Source: Nocardioidaceae bacterium
GTDB lineage: Bacteria; Actinomycetota; Actinomycetes; Propionibacteriales; Nocardioidaceae
DNA length: 53,570 nt
Assembly: GCA_030447585.1 (NCBI GenBank)
Contig: JAUJOO010000011.1
Coordinates: 45,960 to 99,529 of the forward strand
Reading direction: 5' to 3'
Part shown: piece by piece, positions 9,869-18,531 of the stretch
Layout: each line of letters starts with the position of its first letter
Position numbering within the stretch: the stretch's first letter is position 1
The notes under the pieces: generated by a model
Told to the model about the DNA's origin: nothing
Seen by the model: only the letters and a program-made list of their open reading frames with translations
The model's database searches: none
Made by a program: the position numbers and the translations under genes

Positions 9869-10945
9869 ATGCGCTCTTCTACAACCAAAGTGACCCGAGG
9901 CACGGGTCTGGCCGCCGGGGCTGTGGCGGCGTTGGCGCTCACGGTCGGAGTCGTGCTGGAGGAGTCGCCGGACGTGATCGACAAGAGCACACCCGGCGCG
10001 GCTGACTCCGCCCCCGGCTCCCGCCTGTACTGGTCTCAAGTGGTGAGACCCGGCTTCCCCGACCCCTTCACTCGCCTTGTCGTAGCCGACTCGGATGGTG
10101 GGAACGTCCGAACGTTGACGTTTCCTGCCGGCGGCGTCAAAGACATCCACCCACGGGTCTCACCAGACGGCGAACGTGTGGTGTTCGAACGAGACGATCC
10201 CGAGGGCAAGGCCCACCTTGTGGTGGTCGAAGCCGCGGGGGTGCTGAGGAGCCAACGTGTTCTCGATCTGGGCTGCCTGGATCCCTGTCTGGAAGACCAG
10301 AGCCCAACCTGGACCCCAGACGGGCGACACGTCGTGTTCACCAGGGTGATGGGCCCGTTCAACCAGGCAAAGGGATCGGGTAAGTCTGCCGTGTTGTGGA
10401 GGTCAGATCTGCGGGGTGACCGTCTGGTGCGCCTGTCGGAACCGGGCATCGATGGGAGGTTCGAGGACTACGACGCCACCTTCGCTCCGGCGGGCTACAT
10501 AGTGTTTCGACGGTTCAACAAGGCGATCAACCGGTCAGCGGCGTATCGGATGGAGGCTGACGGCTCCCATGCGCGTCGACTGACGCCTTGGTCTTTGGAC
10601 GTCGACGCCGTTTCCGTCTCTCCCGCGCTGTCGGGGCCAAGCCGGAACCTGGTGGTCTTCGAGACCTACGGACAAGGCACTTTGATTGACTCTGCGGTAG
10701 CCACCGTGACAGCCGATCCCCCTGGCCAAAAGCCCGACATACGCTATCTCACCTCCCCCAGGCCTACCCTTGGGTCGTCGGGAAACAACAATCCGGCTTG
10801 GTCGCCAAACGGACGCAAGATTGTTTACGGTAATGGTCAAGGAGGCGACATCTTGACCATGCGGTGGGACGGCAGCAACAAAAAGACCGTCTCAGCTTCG
10901 CTCCTTCCGGAACTCCATCCGGCATGGGGGGCGGCGCCGTCGTAA
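9869..10945 (+). CDS. TolB/WD40-like beta-propeller protein, exported or membrane-anchored
   Basis: This 358-residue protein has an N-terminal hydrophobic stretch (GLAAGAVAALALTVGVVL, residues ~12-29) that acts as a signal or anchor. Repeated PD40-type blades follow: HPRVSPDGERVVFERDD, SPTWTPDGRHVVFTR, DYDATFAPAGYIVFRRF, NPAWSPNGRKIVYGNG and a final LHPAWG. These match the TolB-like periplasmic or secreted propeller family. No catalytic residues can be assigned. It follows the LigD-like gene by 52 bp and may be separately transcribed. It is intact, with codon use less GC-extreme than its neighbours. Confidence 0.8.
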   Translation: MRSSTTKVTRGTGLAAGAVAALALTVGVVLEESPDVIDKSTPGAADSAPGSRLYWSQVVRPGFPDPFTRLVVADSDGGNVRTLTFPAGGVKDIHPRVSPDGERVVFERDDPEGKAHLVVVEAAGVLRSQRVLDLGCLDPCLEDQSPTWTPDGRHVVFTRVMGPFNQAKGSGKSAVLWRSDLRGDRLVRLSEPGIDGRFEDYDATFAPAGYIVFRRFNKAINRSAAYRMEADGSHARRLTPWSLDVDAVSVSPALSGPSRNLVVFETYGQGTLIDSAVATVTADPPGQKPDIRYLTSPRPTLGSSGNNNPAWSPNGRKIVYGNGQGGDILTMRWDGSNKKTVSASLLPELHPAWGAAPS

Positions 10946-11034
10946 CGCACTTTCACATTGGGTGCGCATAAGTAGTCGCCGGAGCGATCTAGGTGGCGTG
11001 CCTCCGCGCAGCGCTACCTGGGCAGGGGCGGCGG

Positions 11035-12072
11035 TCAGGGCGGCTGCGGCGACGCCATCTCGGCGTGTACCCCGAGCAGCCGGACCTTGCGCTCGAAGTC
11101 GAACTTTGTGGTAAGGGCGGCCGCGGCGTCGGCGATCTGGGGTGGCTCGGTGGTCGGTCGCTCGAGGGTAAGGCTGCGTGTGCGGGTCTCGAAGGGTGCG
11201 TAGCGCACCTTGACAGTCACCCGGATGGCCGGTCGGCCTTCCGCCCGAAGATCCTCGGCCACTTGCTCGGCCAGTCGGCGTACCTCGACCTGCACCTGGG
11301 TCCAGTCGGTGAGGTCCTGCTGGAAGGTGGTCTCCCGGCTGCGCCCCCGTGCGACGTACGGCGATGCGTCAACCTGGGAGGAGCCGACCCCGCGCGCGAG
11401 GCGGCGGTACCAGGGTCCCATCGTCGGACCGAGCTCGGCCGCAAGATGGTGCGCGTCGGTCTCGGCGAGCTCACCGACAGTGCAGATGTCGAGCGCGACG
11501 AGGCGCTTCGAGGTCTTCTTGCCTATGCCCCACAAGGCATGAGTCGGTCGATCCGCCATCACGGCGTACCAGTTGTCCTGCGTGAGCCGGAACAAGCCGC
11601 GCGGCTTGCCGAAGTCGGTGGCGAGCTTGGCTCGTAGCAGGTTGTCGCCTATGCCGACAGAGCAGTGCAGCCCGGTGGCGCCGAGAACCGATCGTTGCAC
11701 GTGGTGCGCGAACGCCTCGGGGTCGTCTGTCTCGACGCCGAGGAATGCCTCGTCCCATCCCAGCACCTGGACAACCGCGCAGAGCGACCGCAGGGTCTCC
11801 ATCACCCGTGTGGATGACTCCTCGTACGCCGGCGCGTCGACCGGCAGGAAGACCGCATCGGGGCACTTGCGGGCGGCGGTGCGAAGCGGCATACCGGAGC
11901 CGACGCCGAACTCGCGCGCCTCGTACGACGCGGTGGACACGACACCGCGCTCGGTCGGGTCACCGCGACCGCCGACGACGACCGGGCGGCCGGCCAGCTC
12001 GGGACGACGCAGCACCTCGACCGCCGCGATGAACTGGTCAAGGTCCACGTGCAGCACCCACATCGTGGCCAT
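11035..12072 (-). CDS. dinB: Y-family DNA polymerase (DNA polymerase IV-like)
   Basis: This is a translesion polymerase of about 345 residues starting at ATG 12072. The palm begins with VLHVDLDQFIAAVEVLRRPE (first catalytic Asp), followed by GVVSTASYEAREFGV. The second catalytic pair is in LGWDEAFLGV, where family members usually have S-x-DE. A helix-hairpin-helix-like segment (THALWGIGKKTSKRLVALDI) and a little-finger region (SRETTFQQDL) complete the fold. Both catalytic acids are kept, so it should be active. It is divergent from the sigma-factor gene, with a 137-bp shared upstream region. Confidence 0.92.
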   Translation of the reverse strand: MATMWVLHVDLDQFIAAVEVLRRPELAGRPVVVGGRGDPTERGVVSTASYEAREFGVGSGMPLRTAARKCPDAVFLPVDAPAYEESSTRVMETLRSLCAVVQVLGWDEAFLGVETDDPEAFAHHVQRSVLGATGLHCSVGIGDNLLRAKLATDFGKPRGLFRLTQDNWYAVMADRPTHALWGIGKKTSKRLVALDICTVGELAETDAHHLAAELGPTMGPWYRRLARGVGSSQVDASPYVARGRSRETTFQQDLTDWTQVQVEVRRLAEQVAEDLRAEGRPAIRVTVKVRYAPFETRTRSLTLERPTTEPPQIADAAAALTTKFDFERKVRLLGVHAEMASPQPP

Positions 12073-12209
12073 GTCGTCAGTCTGCCGCTGGGTACAAAGA
12101 AGCCTCGATGGGATCCACTGTCTGGCTGCGCCCACCCTGTCGCCTTGCGCCAACCGCTCACTTCAGTGCGTCCAGGAAAGACACCGGGCACTGCCGGACA
12201 GGTGACATC

Positions 12210-12788
12210 GTGGGTGCTGTGTCCGAGTCCGAGTCCGAGTCCGAGTCACGTCGAGCACGTTTCGAGCTGGTCGTCCAGATGGTCGGCGAGCCCCTGCGCC
12301 GGTACGCCGCTCGTCGTACCGACGCTGAGACGGCACAAGACGTGGTCGCCGACACGTTCCTCGTGATCTGGCGTCGCCTCGAACACGTGCCCGAGGGCGG
12401 GGAGCTGCCATGGTGCTACGCCGTGGCACGTAACTGCCTGGCCAATGCCGATCGCTCCGCCCGGCGTCAGCGCGGGCTGGTGACGCGGATTAGTCGACTC
12501 GACCCGCCGCGGGTATCGGATGATGATGGCTCGCCAGACTTGCCGGACCCTGCCATTCACCGCGCGCTCACCCTGCTCTCAGCAGACGACCGGGAGCTGC
12601 TCAGGCTGTGGGCTTGGGAGGACCTGCGACCGGTTGAGATCGCGGTCGTGCTCGACACCACGGCAAACGCGGTGAGTATCCGGCTGCACCGCGCCCGCAA
12701 GCGACTCGCCGACCTGCTCGACGCTGACCCCGGAAAGCCTCCACCTGATGTCGGACACAAGCAGGTACGAGAAGGGAGCGGCCCATGA
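12210..12788 (+). CDS. ECF-type RNA polymerase sigma factor
   Basis: The ~192-residue sigma-70 family protein has region 2 (DAETAQDVVADTFLVIWRRL, then LPWCYAVARNCLANADR) and region 4 (LSADDRELLRLWAWEDL, EIAVVLDTTANAVSIRLHRA). I chose the GTG at 12210 because GGACAGGTGA lies just upstream and the region 2 homology begins soon after. The N-terminus is a Ser-Glu repeat encoded by a hexanucleotide tandem. Its stop overlaps the ATG of the following membrane-protein gene (ATGA), so the two are translationally coupled. It probably responds to an envelope signal; target promoters are unknown. Confidence 0.93.
   Translation: MGAVSESESESESRRARFELVVQMVGEPLRRYAARRTDAETAQDVVADTFLVIWRRLEHVPEGGELPWCYAVARNCLANADRSARRQRGLVTRISRLDPPRVSDDDGSPDLPDPAIHRALTLLSADDRELLRLWAWEDLRPVEIAVVLDTTANAVSIRLHRARKRLADLLDADPGKPPPDVGHKQVREGSGP
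12221..12247 (+). repeat. hexanucleotide microsatellite (GTCCGA x4.5) in the sigma-factor N-terminus
   Basis: Four perfect GTCCGA units plus a partial fifth encode alternating Ser-Glu residues at the start of the sigma factor. The unit is a multiple of three, so slippage would lengthen or shorten the acidic tail without breaking the frame. Confidence 0.9.
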
Positions 12789-13414
12789 CCGATGACCTCG
12801 AACGCCGCCTGCGTGCTGCCGATCCCGCGCGCTCGGCAAGCGTCTACCAACCGGCCGACTCCTCAGTTCGGCAACTGATGGAGGCGACCATGGATACCAC
12901 CAGCAAACAAGACGAGACCCGCCGCCCGCGTTGGCTGCCAGCCGTGGCCGCCGCAACGGTCCTCGCGGTCATCGGCATAGGCACCTACACCGTCGCGACC
13001 GGCGGCGACAAGGATCCGGCCCCCACCGCCGTCGGCTCGTCGACCGAGACACTCACCGGTGGAGGTCAAACAATGGAGCTGTCTCTCCCACCGGCGGACC
13101 GTATGACGTCCTGCGTCGGCTACTCGGTCGACGTCCTGGCGGACATGTCCCCTGCCTTCTCCGGCACGGCGGTCGAGGTCGACGAGGACAGCGTGCTGCT
13201 GGAGGTGGACGAGTGGTACCGCGGTGGTGACGAGGACACAGTTGAGCTGGTAACCGCCGACGGAGAGTCGACCTCACTGACCGACGTCGTCGAGTTCACC
13301 GAGGGCGAGCGGTACCTGGTCACCGCGAGCAGGGGCACCGTGAACGCATGTGGGTTCACCGACAAGTGGAGCCCCGAGAAGGCTGCCGACTTCGAGCGCG
13401 CCTTCGACAAGTAG
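12785..13414 (+). CDS. single-pass membrane protein coupled to sigma factor (putative sigma regulator)
   Basis: This 209-residue protein has a cytosolic N-terminus of about 48 residues (MTDDLERRLRAADPARSAS), one transmembrane helix (WLPAVAAATVLAVIGIGTY, ~50-68) and an acidic exported domain with two Cys (TSCVGYSV, VNACGFTDKW). Position and topology fit an anti-sigma factor or a membrane-anchored partner. However, the cytosolic part lacks the HxxxCxxC zinc motif of ZAS anti-sigma factors. The start overlaps the sigma stop by 4 nt. The ERYLVTASRGTVNACGF segment resembles small exported TIMP/NTR-like domains of actinobacteria; that resemblance is weak. Confidence 0.75.
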   Translation: MTDDLERRLRAADPARSASVYQPADSSVRQLMEATMDTTSKQDETRRPRWLPAVAAATVLAVIGIGTYTVATGGDKDPAPTAVGSSTETLTGGGQTMELSLPPADRMTSCVGYSVDVLADMSPAFSGTAVEVDEDSVLLEVDEWYRGGDEDTVELVTADGESTSLTDVVEFTEGERYLVTASRGTVNACGFTDKWSPEKAADFERAFDK

Positions 13415-13556
13415 CAACATGCGTGTTCACTCTCCATTAGTTCTTTCCAACCGGTGTTGTTCGCCTCGGATGGTCTAGCATCGACCCCGACGGGGGAGGC
13501 ATCGATGCTTCCCGCTCGACGATGACATGTCAGGTCCTCACGACTATGGGAGCATC

Positions 13557-15240
13557 ATGCGAACCAGGCTCAACCTGCGACGGTCCATCCCGGTGGCCGC
13601 GGCGATCGCCCTCGCCGCCACGGGTCTTTCTCTCTCCAACGCCCCGGGCAAGCCAGTGTGGCGCCCCATCAGTCTGCCCCAGCCTCGACGCAGGCCGGAA
13701 AGCCCGGCAAGGCGGTCGACATCCAAGTTCTCAACGTGTCGGACTTCCACGGGCAGCTGGACCCCGTCAACAATGTCGGTGGCGCCGCCGCACTGAGCAC
13801 CTACTGGCAGCGCGACCGAGCCGCCAACCGAACACCCTGCTGCTTACCGGCGGAGACGCGGTGGGGGCGAGCCCGCCGCTGTCGTCGTTTTTCGGTGACA
13901 GACCGACCATCGAGTTCATGAGCTACGCCGGCTTCGACGCCGACACGTTCGGCAACCACAACTTCGACAAGGGCCTGGACCACCTCCAGACGCAGATCGA
14001 CCTGGCCGAATTCCGTTACGTCTCCGCCAACCTCGACAACGTCGAGGACAATCTGACCGGCGTGAGCCCGTTCGTCATCAAGCAATTCGACGGTGTGAAG
14101 GTGGCCGTGATCGGGGTGACCAACCCAGAGGCACCCACGCTGGTAGCACCGGGCAGTCTCGGCACGATCGAGATCACCGATCCCGCCGCTGCCGCGATGG
14201 AGGCACGCGCCCAGGCCAAAGAGCTTGGCGCGAAGGTCTTCATCGCCATCGGGCACCTCGGCATCGAGGGCAAGGACAGCAACGGGCAGCCGACGGGGCC
14301 ACTTACGGAGTTCGCCTCGCAGGTGAAGGGCTTCGACCTGATCCTCGGTGACCACACAAACGTCAAGTACAAGAACGTCATCAACGGCGCGCTCGTGATC
14401 GAGAACCTCAGCAAGGGCTCCACGTACGCGCGGACCAATCTGCACTTCGACGTCCAAAGCAGAGACAAGGTCACCGCCACGTCGGAGTTCGTGGTGCCGG
14501 TCAGCAACGCAGTCGCCCCCGACCCCAACGTCGTGTCGATGCTGCAGCCTTACCGCGACGAGCTCAGCCGCCAGCTCGACGGCGTTGTCGGGGTCGCGAC
14601 GGATGTCTTCCCGCGCGTCAACAACAACGAACGCATCCGTGAGGTGGCCCTTGGAAACCTGGTTGCGGACTCACTGCGCGCTGCGTACGGGACGCAGATC
14701 GCGTTCACCAACGGCGGCGGCCTGCGCTCGTCGCTTCCGTCCTCGTCCTACCTTCCAAAGGACAAATCGCTTCGTCGCCCAAGTGATGGCTACGCCGCCG
14801 GACCTCCGTACGACGTCGTGGTCGGTGACGCCTACTCCGTGCTTCCGTTCGGCAACCAGTCCCTGACCAGGACCGTCACGGGCAGCCAGTTGTGGTCGGT
14901 CCTCGAGCGCAGCGTCTCGAAGGCGCCCGCCGCCAACGGCGGGTTCCTGCAGGTCTCGGGCTTCCGCTTCACCTACAACTCCGCGCTGCCGGCTGGGTCA
15001 CGGGTGCTGTCGGTGACGCTGGACGACGGCACGGTCGTCGTCCAGGACGATAGTAGGTACACGGCGACGACGAACGACTTCACCAACAGCGGTGGCGACG
15101 GCTACGTCGAGCTGGCGGACGGCCAGGGAACGACCCGCAACCTCATGGCCAACGACCTGCTCGACTACATCCGCGCCAAGGGCACCATCACGCCGAGCAC
15201 GGACGGACGCATCGACGACCTGAACAGGCCCGATGCCTGA
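13557..15240 (+). CDS. secreted 5'-nucleotidase / UDP-sugar hydrolase family metallophosphatase (two frameshifts)
   Basis: The ATG at 13557 starts a signal peptide (SIPVAAAIALAATGLSLS). Metallophosphatase motifs follow: NVSDFHGQLDP, TLLLTGGDAVGAS, DTFGNHNFDKG, IGHLGIEG and LGDHTNVKY. The C-terminal 5'-nucleotidase domain has NLVADSLRAAYGTQIAFTNG, then GLRSSL and GGFLQVSGFRFTY. Frame changes near 13655 and 13825 each need one added base (the second is CC to CCC, giving AANPNTLLL), after which a ~562-residue protein reads through. It probably hydrolyses nucleotides outside the membrane for scavenging. The usual GNHEFD is GNHNFD here. Confidence 0.87.
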
Positions 15241-15300
15241 CGGTGAGCGGCGTCGCGAGGGCGCTCGCAGAGCCGCTTCCGGACGGCCGGGCGGAAAAGG

Positions 15301-15972
15301 TCACCCTGGGCCGACGTCACCCGGCCGCACCACCCCCGCCTCATAGGCGAAGACGACCGCCTGTACACGATCGCGGAGACCGAGCTTCAAGAGAACGTGC
15401 CCGATGTGTGTCTTCACGGTCGTCTCGGACACCACCAGGCGCGCTGCGATCTCGGCATTCGACCGTCCTCGTGCGAGCTCGATGAGGACGTCCCGCTCGC
15501 GAGGGGTCAACGTTTCCACCACCGGTGGTGGTGCCAGGTCACGCGGCGGGAGGCGGGCGAACTCCTCGACTACCTTCCGGGTGACCGAGGGCGAGAGCAA
15601 GGCTTCACCTCGAGCAACCACCCGGATCGCCTCCACGAGCTCCTCGGCCGGTGCGTCCTTGAGCAGGAAGCCGCTTGCGCCGGCGCGTAGTGCCGCGTAG
15701 ACGTACTCGTCGACGTCGAACGTGGTCAGCACCAGCACGCGGCCCGGGTGGTCTGAGGCCGTCAGCCGGCGTGTCGCCTCGAGCCCATCCATCACCGGCA
15801 TCCGGATATCGATGAGCGTTACATCTGGAGACTTTCGCGCAACCACCTCGAGGCCTTCGACGCCGTTGGCTGCCATGCCAACCACCTCCAGATCCGGTTC
15901 ACCGTCAATGATCGACGCCAGACCGGTACGCAGCATGGCTTGGTCGTCGACGATGACGACCCGGGTCGTCAC
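15301..15972 (-). CDS. NarL/LuxR-type response regulator
   Basis: This 223-residue regulator has a receiver domain (VVIVDDQAMLRTGL with the acidic pair, phospho-acceptor Asp in TLIDIRMPVMDG, Thr in VLVLTTFD, Lys in GFLLKDAP). A C-terminal LuxR helix-turn-helix follows (TLTPRERDVLIELARGRSNA, AARLVVSETTVKTHIG). The GTG start overlaps the stop of the upstream kinase by 4 nt (GTGA), so the two form a coupled two-component system. Confidence 0.95.
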   Translation of the reverse strand: MTTRVVIVDDQAMLRTGLASIIDGEPDLEVVGMAANGVEGLEVVARKSPDVTLIDIRMPVMDGLEATRRLTASDHPGRVLVLTTFDVDEYVYAALRAGASGFLLKDAPAEELVEAIRVVARGEALLSPSVTRKVVEEFARLPPRDLAPPPVVETLTPRERDVLIELARGRSNAEIAARLVVSETTVKTHIGHVLLKLGLRDRVQAVVFAYEAGVVRPGDVGPG

Positions 15973-17138
15973 GTTGCACCGAGCGGCAACCGTGCGCGGA
16001 CGGTGAACCCCCCGCCGCTCGACTCGACGCCTGAGCTGACCGAGCCGCCGTAAAGCAGTACCCGCTCACGCATACCGACCAATCCGTGGCCCCCTGGGTC
16101 TGCCGCAGTCGGCGGCTGGCCGTTGCCGCTGTCGGAGACGCGGATGCTCAACTCGTCATCCGCGTACGCGGTTACAACGGTTGCCGCCGCACCAGATGCG
16201 TGTTTAAGGACGTTGACCAGCGCCTCCTGTATGACGCGGTAGGCCACCAGGTCCAAACCGACCGGCAATGGCCGTGGCTCACCCTCGACCTGGAACTCGA
16301 TCTGGAGACCCGATTCCCGCATTTGGGCAAGCAGCGTAGGGAGGTCACCGAGACCGGGCTGGGGCGTGAGGCCAAGCGAGGTCTCCCGGGCCAGCAAGAT
16401 GCCGAGCAGCCGCCGCATCTCCTGCATCGCCTGGCGGGCGGTCTGCTCAATGGCCTCGAGCTGGACGGCTTCCTCAGGGTGATCGCGCTGTAGCCGGCGG
16501 CGCACCGCTGCTGTCTGGACGACGACGACGCTCACCGAGTGTGCGATGACGTCGTGCAGCTCCCTGGCGATGTGCGCCCGCTCCTCGGCGAGCGCGTTCG
16601 CCACCAACGCCTCGCGGTCCTCTTCCAGCTCGGTGGTGCGCATGACCAGGGCCGCGTTCTCCTCGCTCCTGCTTCGCACCACCGACCCTACCGCCCATGC
16701 GCCGGTGGCGATGGATCCGACGAACAGGAAGTCGCCGAGGCCCGGACCGGCCTCGATGATGATCAGGGCCGCGAGCAGTGCCATCGCTGCGATCCATCCG
16801 GCTACCGACGCACGGCGGTCGCGGTAGGCGCCGACGGCATACAAGGCGAGGATCAGGACCATCATCACGTAGGCAGAGTCGAGCGGGTGTCCGGCGAGAT
16901 CCATGGCGACAAGGATCGAAAAGATCAGCAGGCACATGGTGATGGGTGCGATCCGCCGCCACGCAAGCGGAAGTGTCATGGCGGCGGCGGCAAGCGCGTA
17001 ACCCAAGCGGGGCTCATATCCGTCGACCAGCCAGGTCTCCAGCTGCGCTAGGACCAACGCGCCAACTGCCACGGCCGCATCAGGCCGTGCCGGTATGGCG
17101 CCTTTCGGGAGGCTGGTTCCTGCTTGCACCTGCGGCAT
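15969..17138 (-). CDS. membrane sensor histidine kinase (HisKA_3 / NarX-DesK type)
   Basis: This kinase has about 389 residues from the ATG at 17138. The N-terminal half has several hydrophobic helices (VAVGALVLAQLETWL, APITMCLLIFSILVAMDLAG, MMVLILALYAVGAY) and no large external sensor loop. The dimerisation box IARELHDVIAHSVSVVVVQ carries the phospho-His. The ATPase domain shows RVIQEALVNVLKHA, RVSDSGNGQ and GGHGLVGMRERV. It is the partner of the adjacent response regulator. Its signal is unknown, and it may sense membrane state. It is divergent from the lipoprotein gene at 17309, which is a plausible target. Confidence 0.93.
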   Translation of the reverse strand: MPQVQAGTSLPKGAIPARPDAAVAVGALVLAQLETWLVDGYEPRLGYALAAAAMTLPLAWRRIAPITMCLLIFSILVAMDLAGHPLDSAYVMMVLILALYAVGAYRDRRASVAGWIAAMALLAALIIIEAGPGLGDFLFVGSIATGAWAVGSVVRSRSEENAALVMRTTELEEDREALVANALAEERAHIARELHDVIAHSVSVVVVQTAAVRRRLQRDHPEEAVQLEAIEQTARQAMQEMRRLLGILLARETSLGLTPQPGLGDLPTLLAQMRESGLQIEFQVEGEPRPLPVGLDLVAYRVIQEALVNVLKHASGAAATVVTAYADDELSIRVSDSGNGQPPTAADPGGHGLVGMRERVLLYGGSVSSGVESSGGGFTVRARLPLGAT

Positions 17139-17308
17139 GCTAGTCGGCGGTTGACAGGCGCAGCATCGACCGCAAGGACGAGCTGTCATGCCGTGTCTCG
17201 TCTCTTGGTAGGACGCCATAACAGTCCTCGCGCACGACGCGATGCGGCGGCCTGCGTCCCTACGTTGAGGGCCGGACGAGACCGTCCCCCACCAACCAGG
17301 GAGGAACC

Positions 17309-17782
17309 ATGAAACCGAACCTAGCTCTGATCGCCACCGGCATGCTCCTGCTCAGCACGGCATGCTCGAGCGAGCCTTCCGGCTCATCCAGCGCGGCGGC
17401 AGCGAGCGCTGCAGACACCACGTCCGTCGCGACAAGCCCCGGTGCCACCAACCAGGCAGCGGAGCCGCCGAGGGGTGAGGACGCCGACCGCTATTGCACG
17501 ATCACCAAGCGTCTGGAGGCGGCGGGTGAGGAAGCGTTTGCCGGGCTGGGTCGGGAGGCGTCCGCGGCGGACTACAAGGCGGCCGAGCGGGCCTTCGTGC
17601 TCAACAACGCTCGGCTGTTGGACCAGCTCGTCGCCGCCGCGCCGGGCACTCTGACGCCGCACGTTGAGACGTTGCTTGCGGCGATGCGTCAGCGGGGCGG
17701 CCTGCCAGCGAAGCACGTGGAGCAGCGGGACGCCACGAAAGCCGAAAAGCAAGTGCTCGCGTTCGAGAAGAAGCACTGCTGA
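17309..17782 (+). CDS. small lipoprotein of unknown function
   Basis: This 157-residue protein has a lipoprotein signal (MKPNLALIATGMLLLSTACS) with the lipobox LSTAC, so Cys19 would be lipidated and the mature protein anchored outside the membrane. A Ser/Ala-rich linker follows. The helical domain has two Cys (DADRYCTITKRLEAAGEE and the terminal KKHC) that could form a disulfide. A strong ribosome site, GGGAGGAACC, precedes the ATG. It is transcribed away from the histidine kinase gene, suggesting regulation by that system. I recognise no family. Confidence 0.85.
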   Translation: MKPNLALIATGMLLLSTACSSEPSGSSSAAAASAADTTSVATSPGATNQAAEPPRGEDADRYCTITKRLEAAGEEAFAGLGREASAADYKAAERAFVLNNARLLDQLVAAAPGTLTPHVETLLAAMRQRGGLPAKHVEQRDATKAEKQVLAFEKKHC

Positions 17783-17910
17783 CAGGATTCTGCCGCCACA
17801 CTGCCCCCGTGAGGCTGCGCGCCTGGGCGACTGCGATGCTCCGGCACTGAGCGGCGTACGCGTCGGCACACCGCCGAGCGGCTGACGACCAGAACCGACC
17901 GCGACGATCT

Positions 17911-18531
17911 CTAGCTGAGCCCGCGCATCCGTAGCGCGGCCTGTGTGCGGTCCTTGACCTGCATCTTCGCGAGTACGTGGGACACGTGGTTCTGCACCGT
18001 CTTGAGGCTCAGCGCGAGTTCGCGGGCGATCTCTGGGTTGCTGCGTCCGGCGGCGATCAGGGCGAGCACCTCCGCCTCTCGGGTGCTCAGTTGCGCGCCG
18101 TGGCCCCGCTGTCGTCCGTGCCCACCAGAGAGCACCCGTTCGGCGACGCCCGGACCGAAGACAGCTCCACCGGACGCCACGGCGCGGATAGCGGCCAGGA
18201 CTTCCTCCTGAACGGCTCCCTTGAGCAGGTAGCCCCGAGCCCCGACCTGGAGGGCAGCCAGCACGCTGTCGTCGTCGTCGACCATGGTGAGAACCAGGAC
18301 AGCGACCGACGGTGCCTGGGCGACGATCCGACGTGTCGCCTCAAGCCCGGGGACGCCTGGCAAGTTCAGGTCCATGAGTACGACGTCGGGGACGAGCTCG
18401 ACGGCACGCCGGACGGCATCGTTGCCCTCGCCGACCGCAGCCACGACGTCGATGTCTGGCACCGTCGCCAGCAGGCCGCTCAGCCCGTCGCGAAAGAGTG
18501 GGTGGTCGTCGACCACGATCACCCGGATCAC
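17911..18531 (-). CDS. NarL/LuxR-type response regulator
   Basis: Start chosen at GTG 18531, which overlaps the kinase stop by 4 nt; a longer upstream frame adds only low-complexity Gly/Ala. The ~206-residue product has a receiver domain ([14 protein letters not shown], acceptor Asp in [30 protein letters not shown]) and a LuxR HTH ([40 protein letters not shown]). It is coupled to the kinase upstream. Confidence 0.94.
   Translation of the reverse strand: MIRVIVVDDHPLFRDGLSGLLATVPDIDVVAAVGEGNDAVRRAVELVPDVVLMDLNLPGVPGLEATRRIVAQAPSVAVLVLTMVDDDDSVLAALQVGARGYLLKGAVQEEVLAAIRAVASGGAVFGPGVAERVLSGGHGRQRGHGAQLSTREAEVLALIAAGRSNPEIARELALSLKTVQNHVSHVLAKMQVKDRTQAALRMRGLS

Noticed and set aside
14000-14010. 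Loss of 5'-nucleotidase activity from GNHNFD in place of GNHEFD
   Set aside because: The metal-binding Asn and His are kept and the Glu-to-Asn position varies in metallophosphatases, so inactivity cannot be claimed.
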